Assembly (NCBI GenBank): GCA_025362055.1
Contig: JANYIM010000088.1
Coordinates: forward strand, 1-35,895
Length of the DNA stretch: 35,895 bases
Reading direction: 5' to 3'
DNA from: Bacteroidota bacterium
GTDB taxonomy: Bacteria > Bacteroidota > Bacteroidia > Chitinophagales > Chitinophagaceae
The notes beneath the pieces are model-generated. The model did not search any database and had not been told where the DNA came from. It saw only the letters and a program-made list of their open reading frames with translations. Positions 29,360 to 35,895 of the stretch are shown here, piece by piece (positions within the stretch are counted from its first letter, which is position 1; every line of letters starts with the position of its first letter). The translations under genes were made by a program, and so were the position numbers.

Positions 29360-30466
29360 CTAACTGGCTTTTACATCCATCGCATCCCTCAATCCATTTC
29401 CCAATAAATTAAAAGCCAGCACCAACAACATAATTGCCAGCCCCGGAATAATTGCCAGCATTGGATTATGCGTGATGATAAAATTATAATTCTCTTTAAT
29501 CATCAATCCCCAGCTGGGTTGTGGCGGCTGTACACCGATCCCTAAAAAACTTAATCCTGCTTCTATGATAATGGCTGTTGCAAAGTTACCTGCAGCGATG
29601 ACCATGATGGGGCCGGAAATATTTGGCAGGATATGCCGTAAAATAATACGACTATCTTTTAATCCCAGCGCTTTTGCCGCTTGTATATATTCCAGTTCCT
29701 TAACGGCCAGTACCTGCCCCCGTACCAATCTTGCAACATTTACCCACATGGTAAGTCCAACTGCAATGAATATTTGCCAAAGCCCTTTGCCCATTGCCAT
29801 GGTGATGGCAAATACCAATAATAATGTAGGAATGCTCCAGGTAACATTCACCAGCCACATGATCACTTCGTCTACCCATCCCCTATAGTATCCTGCCAAT
29901 GCACCGAGGAGAATGCCTACTATAAGTGAGATCAGCACTGCTATTAGCCCAACGGCCAGGCTAATCCTTGTACCGATAATTAACCGGCTCAGGATATCCC
30001 TGCCAAACCTATCTGTACCGAGCCAGTATCTTTTAGTGACAATATTTTGTTCAATAAATTTTTGCGGTTGGTTATTGGTAAGCTCACTGATAGCATAATA
30101 CCGGACTACGGCGGTATCTTCATCAATATATTTATTAACGGCTAACGAATCATTTCTGATAATATATTTGGTGATGGGCAGATAGCCGTAATCATCGGGG
30201 CTGCCATGCAATAATTTGCTTAGCCAGCCTGTTTCATGCCTGTTATTTGCTGGAATTTTTAAAAAGAGTTGCGAATAACCTGGTTTTTTTGCTTGTATCT
30301 CTACCGTTTGCAGATCGGCATTGGGAGAGCTGTCTGGCGCAATAACGTAAGCAAATACCGCAACAAGAAATGCAACTATAACAATGATCAAACCAAACAG
30401 GGCACCTTTATTTTTTTTAAGGCGTTTCCAGGTTTGTTGTGAAAAAGAAAATTCCTGTTGGGGCAT
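29360..30466 (-). CDS. Oligopeptide/dipeptide ABC transporter permease (OppC/DppC family)
   Basis: WLGTDRFGRDILSRLIIGTRISLAVG; EAGLSFLGIGVQPPQPSWGLMI; GLRDAMD. Confidence 0.93.
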   Translation of the reverse strand: MPQQEFSFSQQTWKRLKKNKGALFGLIIVIVAFLVAVFAYVIAPDSSPNADLQTVEIQAKKPGYSQLFLKIPANNRHETGWLSKLLHGSPDDYGYLPITKYIIRNDSLAVNKYIDEDTAVVRYYAISELTNNQPQKFIEQNIVTKRYWLGTDRFGRDILSRLIIGTRISLAVGLIAVLISLIVGILLGALAGYYRGWVDEVIMWLVNVTWSIPTLLLVFAITMAMGKGLWQIFIAVGLTMWVNVARLVRGQVLAVKELEYIQAAKALGLKDSRIILRHILPNISGPIMVIAAGNFATAIIIEAGLSFLGIGVQPPQPSWGLMIKENYNFIITHNPMLAIIPGLAIMLLVLAFNLLGNGLRDAMDVKAS

Positions 30467-30501
30467 ACTGTAAATTAAGAAATTTTAAAAGGGCGGAACC
30501 C

Positions 30502-31671
30502 TTATTTCACTTTTCTGCCTTTCCAGTTATACTTTCCAAACATACCAAGGAGGCCTGCGGTGACAGTATAAAGAATATGAAATGGTTGCAGGAAAGGGAA
30601 CAGCTTCAACATGTTTTGTTTACCGAAGAATTGGGCTACCGGAAAAAGAAACAATAGCTCTATTAATATTTTTAAAAGAAACATTATTCCCCATACTGTA
30701 ATCATTGAGCATTGAACATGGAGTATTGAATATTGAACATTATTGAATATTGCAATTACCGGAAGCCCCAACATCATCAAATTAAAAAGATAAACAAGTA
30801 ACAGCACCCCAAAAATCCTTTTGTCATCATATTTGCCCGCCTTGCTTGCCCAACGGATGCGCTGGCCAAAAAATTCCCTCATACTTTTTACAGGTTGTGT
30901 TTGAACGATCACTTCTTCTGATCGCAGAAACATTACCCTATCTGGATATCGTTTGTATATTTTATGCATCAGCAGCATATCATCACCACTGGCAATATTG
31001 TCAATGCCTTTGAATTCGCCTACTTCTTCAAATGCATTTTTTTCATAAGCCAGGTTAGCGCCATTGCACATACTATGCATTTTTTTATAAACAGATGCGC
31101 CCGTGATTCCCTGCAACACCATAAAATCCAGTGCCTGGAATTTTTCAATGAAACGATTACTGCAGTTTATCGATACGGGAGCGGCAATAAATGCTGGTTG
31201 ACGGGTATCATAAAATGCAGCAATTGTTTGTAACCAGTTTACCGGCACAATGCAATCTGCATCCGTTGTTACAATGAGTTCACCCGCCGATCGCTGAATG
31301 GCTACTTCAATTGCTTTTTTCTTGTAAGAATTCAATGGCTCATCAATAAAATCTTTTAGCGCAATACGTTTTATGTTTTGATCAGCATAGTCATCGATGA
31401 ATACTGCTGTCTTGTCGGTTGAATGATCATCAACAACGATCACTTCAAACAATTCTTTTGGATATGACTGCGCACAGATGGAATCCAGGCATGCTTTTAT
31501 ATTTTGCTCTTCGTTGCGTGCAGGGATAATGACCGTAATACGTGTTGTGGGTTTTGCGATAGGGGCAGGGCGGCTAAATATGGGAATAGATAACCAGCTT
31601 TGGCGGTAATAAATGATCAGTACTGTATAGCCCAGGAACAATGAAATGCTGATGATCAAAACCGCTGTCAT
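30502..31671 (-). CDS. Glycosyltransferase family 2, membrane-anchored
   Basis: VIIPARNEEQNIKACLDSICAQSYPKELFEVIVVDDHSTDKT; TTDADCIVP; QRIRWASKAGKY; C-terminal TMs. Confidence 0.9.
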   Translation of the reverse strand: MTAVLIISISLFLGYTVLIIYYRQSWLSIPIFSRPAPIAKPTTRITVIIPARNEEQNIKACLDSICAQSYPKELFEVIVVDDHSTDKTAVFIDDYADQNIKRIALKDFIDEPLNSYKKKAIEVAIQRSAGELIVTTDADCIVPVNWLQTIAAFYDTRQPAFIAAPVSINCSNRFIEKFQALDFMVLQGITGASVYKKMHSMCNGANLAYEKNAFEEVGEFKGIDNIASGDDMLLMHKIYKRYPDRVMFLRSEEVIVQTQPVKSMREFFGQRIRWASKAGKYDDKRIFGVLLLVYLFNLMMLGLPVIAIFNNVQYSILHVQCSMITVWGIMFLLKILIELLFLFPVAQFFGKQNMLKLFPFLQPFHILYTVTAGLLGMFGKYNWKGRKVK

Positions 31672-31776
31672 AAAGGCTCAATATAGGTTTGCGGTACAAG
31701 TGAGTGACACAACAATGCTGGGTTCATGCACTACTGACCGTTACAAAAATAAATTTTATAAAATCAAATTTAGTAT

Positions 31777-31784
31777 TATCTTTG
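31777..31784 (+). promoter_or_regulatory. Bacteroidota-type -7 element (TAnnTTTG) upstream of marR
   Basis: tatctttg matches the TAnnTTTG consensus. Confidence 0.45.
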
Positions 31785-31786
31785 AT

Positions 31787-31804
31787 TAGTTGCTTAAACA
31801 ACTA
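31787..31804. promoter_or_regulatory. Probable MarR operator
   Basis: Perfect inverted repeat TAGTTG-cttaaa-CAACTA ending 1 nt before the marR ATG. Confidence 0.65.
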
Positions 31805-31805
31805 T

Positions 31806-32246
31806 ATGTCAAACAACCAATTTAAAAAAGGAGAGTTATACAGTTTCATAACCGGCAAGGCCAGCACGGCCATTGCGAGGCGCCTGCAGAAGAATTTTAA
31901 GCAGAGCAATGTAGATATTACCATTGAGCAGTGGAGTGTATTGTATCATTTGTGGAAAGAGGACGGACTTAGCCAGCAACAATTATGTGATGCTACATTC
32001 AGGGATAAGCCCAGTATCACGCGGTTGGTAGATAATCTTGAAAGATTAAAATTAGTTAGAAGGGTTGCTTCAAAAGACGATCGCAGGATCAACATGATCT
32101 ACCTCACCACAGCGGCACAGCAATTGCAGGAACAAACGATGAATATTGCCAATCAAACATTGAATGAAGCATTGGATGGTGTAACGAACGGGCAAATTGA
32201 GATAGCGAAAGAAGTGTTGCAGAACGTGTATGATAATTTAAAATAG
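31806..32246 (+). CDS. MarR family transcriptional regulator
   Basis: WKEDGLSQQQLCDATFRDKPSITRLVDNLERLKLVRRVASKDDRRINMIYLT wHTH; start at MSNNQFKK. Confidence 0.93.
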   Translation: MSNNQFKKGELYSFITGKASTAIARRLQKNFKQSNVDITIEQWSVLYHLWKEDGLSQQQLCDATFRDKPSITRLVDNLERLKLVRRVASKDDRRINMIYLTTAAQQLQEQTMNIANQTLNEALDGVTNGQIEIAKEVLQNVYDNLK

Positions 32247-32319
32247 TTGGCCTGGTGAAGCGCTCACAAACAATGGCCAACGCTCAATAACCAACGATAA
32301 GTAATTTAAAATAAACTTT

Positions 32320-34113
32320 ATGGGCACCACCACACCAACCACCACATCGCTCAGAGGCGGTGAATGGTTAATTAAAGAAAGTAATGCGTTTGAAACCTAT
32401 ACACCGGAAGACTTCAACGAAGAGCACCAAATGGTGAAAGACATGTGCCTGCAATTCCTGCATGCAGAAGTGATACCGGTAATTGACCGTATTGATAAAA
32501 TGGAAGAAGGCCTTATGCCGTCACTAATGCTTAAGGCCGGTGAACAGGGGCTCCTGGGCGCTTCTATCCCCGAAGCCTATGGTGGACTGGGCAAGGATTT
32601 TATCACATCCACCCTGGTAAATGAAGGTTTGGGTGGCGGCTTTTCTTTTAGTGTGGCCATTGCTGCTCATACGGGCATCGGTACCTTACCGATATTATAT
32701 TTTGGTACAGAAGAACAAAAGAAAAAATATATTCCTAAGTTAACCAGCGGCGAATGGAAGGGGGCTTATGGACTAACGGAACCCAATAGTGGCAGTGATG
32801 CATTAGGCGCAAAATCAACAGCCGTACTTTCTGCAGATGGCAAAAATTATATTTTAAACGGGCAAAAATGTTGGATCACCAATGGGGGCTTTGCAGATGT
32901 GTATACTGTATTTGCTAAAATAGATGGAGATAAATTTTCTGCGTTTATCCTTGAACGTGGCATGGAAGGTTTTACACAAGGGCCCGAAGAGCACAAGATG
33001 GGTATCAAAGGATCTTCTACCGTTCAGTTGTATTTTCAGGATTGTAAAGTACCGGCCGAAAATTTACTGGGAGAAGCAGGCAAGGGCCATGTGATCGCTT
33101 TTAATATTTTAAATATCGGCAGACTTAAATTAGCTGCTGCGGCTATCGGCGCTTCTAAAATGGCATTGAGCATGACGGTGGATTATGCCAATACAAGAGA
33201 ACAATTTAAAACGGCCATCGCCAATTTCGGCGCTATAAAATATAAGCTGGCTGAAACGGCCATAAGGATCTATGCAAGTGAAAGCGCTTTATACAGAACG
33301 GCTAAATGGATCGATGATAAGGAAGTGGAATTACAACAAAGCGGCAAACAATTTAATGAAGCATTGTTGGGCGCCGCAGAAGAATATGCTATTGAATGTG
33401 CGATGCTAAAAGTACACGGCAGTGAAGTGTTGGATTATGCTGTGGATGAAGGTGTGCAGGTGCACGGGGGTAATGGTTACAGCGATGAATACCTGATCAG
33501 TAAAGCTTATCGCGACAGCAGGATCAACCGCATTTATGAAGGAACAAATGAGATCAACCGTTTGCTTACCGTTGATATGATGCTGAAAAGGGCGATGAAA
33601 GGAAAGCTAGACCTGATGGGGCCTGCAACGGCTGTTTCAAAAGAATTGATGAGCATTCCTGAATTTGGGAATGATGATGATTCGCCTTTTGCAAAAGAGC
33701 GCAAAGCCATTGCGAATATGAAGAAAGCCATATTGATGACGGCGGGTGCCGCTGTTCAAAAACTGATGATGAAGATCCAGGACGAGCAGGAAATACTGAT
33801 GAACATTGCAGACATGGCGATCGAAACTTTTATTGCAGAGAGCACTTTACTGCGTGTAATGAAACTGGCCGACAAGCAAGGTGAAGCTGCCGCACAACTA
33901 CAGATCGATATGATGCGTTGTAATTTGAATGATGCAAACGATAAAGTAAACAAAGCAGGCAAGGAAGCCATCAATGCTTTTGCAGGTGGCGATGAGCAAA
34001 GGATGATGTTGCTGGGTTTAAAGCGCTTTACAAAAATGGAACCGTTCAATAGTAAAGACGCACGTAGAAGAATTGCAGATAAATTAATTGCGGAAAATAA
34101 ATATCCATGGTAA
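32320..34113 (+). CDS. Acyl-CoA dehydrogenase
   Basis: GAYGLTEPNSGSDALGAKSTA; CWITNGGFADVYTVFA; VQVHGGNGYSDEYLISKAYRDSRINRIYEGTNEINR. Confidence 0.95.
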   Translation: MGTTTPTTTSLRGGEWLIKESNAFETYTPEDFNEEHQMVKDMCLQFLHAEVIPVIDRIDKMEEGLMPSLMLKAGEQGLLGASIPEAYGGLGKDFITSTLVNEGLGGGFSFSVAIAAHTGIGTLPILYFGTEEQKKKYIPKLTSGEWKGAYGLTEPNSGSDALGAKSTAVLSADGKNYILNGQKCWITNGGFADVYTVFAKIDGDKFSAFILERGMEGFTQGPEEHKMGIKGSSTVQLYFQDCKVPAENLLGEAGKGHVIAFNILNIGRLKLAAAAIGASKMALSMTVDYANTREQFKTAIANFGAIKYKLAETAIRIYASESALYRTAKWIDDKEVELQQSGKQFNEALLGAAEEYAIECAMLKVHGSEVLDYAVDEGVQVHGGNGYSDEYLISKAYRDSRINRIYEGTNEINRLLTVDMMLKRAMKGKLDLMGPATAVSKELMSIPEFGNDDDSPFAKERKAIANMKKAILMTAGAAVQKLMMKIQDEQEILMNIADMAIETFIAESTLLRVMKLADKQGEAAAQLQIDMMRCNLNDANDKVNKAGKEAINAFAGGDEQRMMLLGLKRFTKMEPFNSKDARRRIADKLIAENKYPW

Positions 34114-34133
34114 AAGATACCTGATAAAAAAAA

Positions 34134-34164
34134 CCATCCCGCCTCAGGCGGGATGGCTTTTTTA
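34134..34164. terminator. Bidirectional rho-independent terminator between convergent genes
   Basis: ccatcccgcc-tca-ggcgggatgg perfect 10-bp stem flanked by A-run on the left and T-run on the right. Confidence 0.85.
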
Positions 34165-34176
34165 TTATAGTAGTGA

Positions 34177-35748
34177 TTAGTTCAGTTTTTCCAATCTCAT
34201 CTCAAGCCTTTTCTCTTTCTTAAAATATTCCATGATCATCACGGAACCTGTTTTAGCTGGAAAGACCTTTAATTCTGATGCTTTTGATTTAAGATTGATC
34301 TTATCCCTGGACAATTCTTCATTGGTGTTTGTGATGGAATTAAAAGTAAGGCCTTTAAAGTCAGACGTTTTCTCGTAATCATGAAAACCCACCGCAAAAG
34401 TTTTCTTATCGGAACTAAGTTGGGTGTAATCATAATCAAATCCTCCCATCATTTTCACCAGTAATGCCATTGTGTGCGGACTTAAAAAATCGGTCCCGGC
34501 CATCAGGTCGATCGTATTAGAGAATTTATCAAAAATAGAGGCTTTTGTGATCTCGAATTTATCATTGAACTCCATTACCACCATATCGGTAACCCTTACC
34601 CGCGTGGCGTTTGCATTGCCACCACCAATCATGCTAATAGCTTTTAATGCTACACTTCCGGCGGTTACTACTTTTTTATATCCCTCCCCAATCGCGAAAA
34701 ATTTACCATCAGATGTCTGAAAAATCTTATGAAAATAAATATAACCGATATCATCTACCCTTCCCTTGCTGTCGGTTTTTAAATACTTTCCAATGTCCTC
34801 TGTCCAGGAGTTGTATTTTTTTGATGTGACGTTACCTTTGGGATCAATGATCCAGGAAGCCAACCCTAAACTTTTATCCTTTAATATCCTGTCGCCCTTA
34901 TCATAATAGGTACCTAATAGCATTACATTATCAGAATTCACTACCGGGGCTATATTCATCGGATAAAATTTATAATCGCCTTCTTTTTCCATAGAGACCT
35001 CAAACGCCTTTCTTCCATTTGCAATATTTATTGCCAATAACCAGGCATGCGCCTCATTGGAAAGAAGGTGTTTTTGTTTGGTGATTTCAAAAAAGACATA
35101 GGTATCGTTATATCCTAAATAGACCGACGTTGCAAATTTATCTTCCTGTTCTTCAGCTTCCTCATAGGTCCAGTGTTTTTTGTTGATCGTAGAAAAGTAG
35201 TCAATAGTAAAACTATAATATTTGGATTCTTTTACCCTGTCAACGGTTACATATCCCTTGTTCTCAATATCAAACAGCCGTACATTTTGACCTTTTTCGG
35301 ATTTAGGGCTATAGATATCGGCCATCATCCTTTTTGTTTTTTTTGTAACCTCTACTTCATAATCCATTTTCTGTTTGCCATCGAAGCCATATACCCTATA
35401 CTCAAGTAAGCTTTCCTTCGAATTGTAAAACAAGAATAAAATGGAATTACCATTGTAAGAGGATTCCACGAGGTTGATCTCCTTGTCATCTTCAAATTTT
35501 ACGTCCTTGATCTTATTCAGGTTATTGTCTAATAACTCCAATGTATATTCATTAGTATTCTTGTCTATTTTATCTGATTCATACAAGAAATAATACCCTT
35601 TTATTTCATTTCCTTCTACGATCGTGCCGCTGTTCTTTAATTGCACCGAACGGATATTATCGATAGTTAACTTGCCCTGCGCAAAACCGCCTGCCGCAAT
35701 AAATAGTAAGCCTGTGAGCGCTAATAATTTGGATAATATTATTTTCAT
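34177..35748 (-). CDS. Exported protein of unknown function
   Basis: Signal peptide MKIILSKLLALTGLLFIAAGGFAQG; long beta-rich protein without a motif I can assign. Confidence 0.75.
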   Translation of the reverse strand: MKIILSKLLALTGLLFIAAGGFAQGKLTIDNIRSVQLKNSGTIVEGNEIKGYYFLYESDKIDKNTNEYTLELLDNNLNKIKDVKFEDDKEINLVESSYNGNSILFLFYNSKESLLEYRVYGFDGKQKMDYEVEVTKKTKRMMADIYSPKSEKGQNVRLFDIENKGYVTVDRVKESKYYSFTIDYFSTINKKHWTYEEAEEQEDKFATSVYLGYNDTYVFFEITKQKHLLSNEAHAWLLAINIANGRKAFEVSMEKEGDYKFYPMNIAPVVNSDNVMLLGTYYDKGDRILKDKSLGLASWIIDPKGNVTSKKYNSWTEDIGKYLKTDSKGRVDDIGYIYFHKIFQTSDGKFFAIGEGYKKVVTAGSVALKAISMIGGGNANATRVRVTDMVVMEFNDKFEITKASIFDKFSNTIDLMAGTDFLSPHTMALLVKMMGGFDYDYTQLSSDKKTFAVGFHDYEKTSDFKGLTFNSITNTNEELSRDKINLKSKASELKVFPAKTGSVMIMEYFKKEKRLEMRLEKLN

Positions 35749-35895
35749 CTGGTTAAGTGTTTTAAAAATGATTTAATTAGTGGGTTTGAAAATTAATTTT
35801 ACTTTGTTCAAATGCAGCAATGAAATTTTTATCGATTGAAAGTTTGTTCTCATGCTGTTTCAAGAAATAGTAACTGAATGCCGCAATATCACGAA

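Overview
Window from a Bacteroidota genome (Chitinophagaceae-like by gene content and style; not verified by search). It holds three main blocks. (1) A respiratory block on the + strand: the tail of an alternative complex III locus (actC-D-E-F), an aa3/caa3-type cytochrome oxidase operon (coxB, coxA, ctaB, two cox3-type genes, coxIV), a probable terminator, then SCO1 and a DUF420 protein. (2) Minus-strand housekeeping genes (OB/S1-like protein, an MGMT-like protein, a DUF5522-like protein, trmB), a + strand UspA gene, and a translationally coupled two-gene module (membrane protein + THEP1-like NTPase). (3) A nine-gene + strand purine-catabolism operon (16211-27662): guanine deaminase, xdhA, xdhB, allantoinase, allantoicase, a PuuD-like membrane urate oxidase with a cytochrome c domain, a fused uraD-uraH, a CitE/malate-synthase-like protein, and xdhC. 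The right end has a FISUMP protein, a repeat-dense noncoding region with a tRNA-T-arm-like element and terminator, Lrp/AsnC, an oligopeptide ABC permease, a GT2, MarR plus acyl-CoA dehydrogenase, and an exported protein of unknown function. Most interesting: the coupled membrane-protein/NTPase module divergent from the Mo-hydroxylase operon; the CitE-like enzyme at the point where the urate pathway would release glyoxylate; an EF-hand loop in the DUF420 protein; short palindromic repeats that appear to have been captured inside ORFs; and the unexplained structured noncoding element at about 28.55-28.67 kb.
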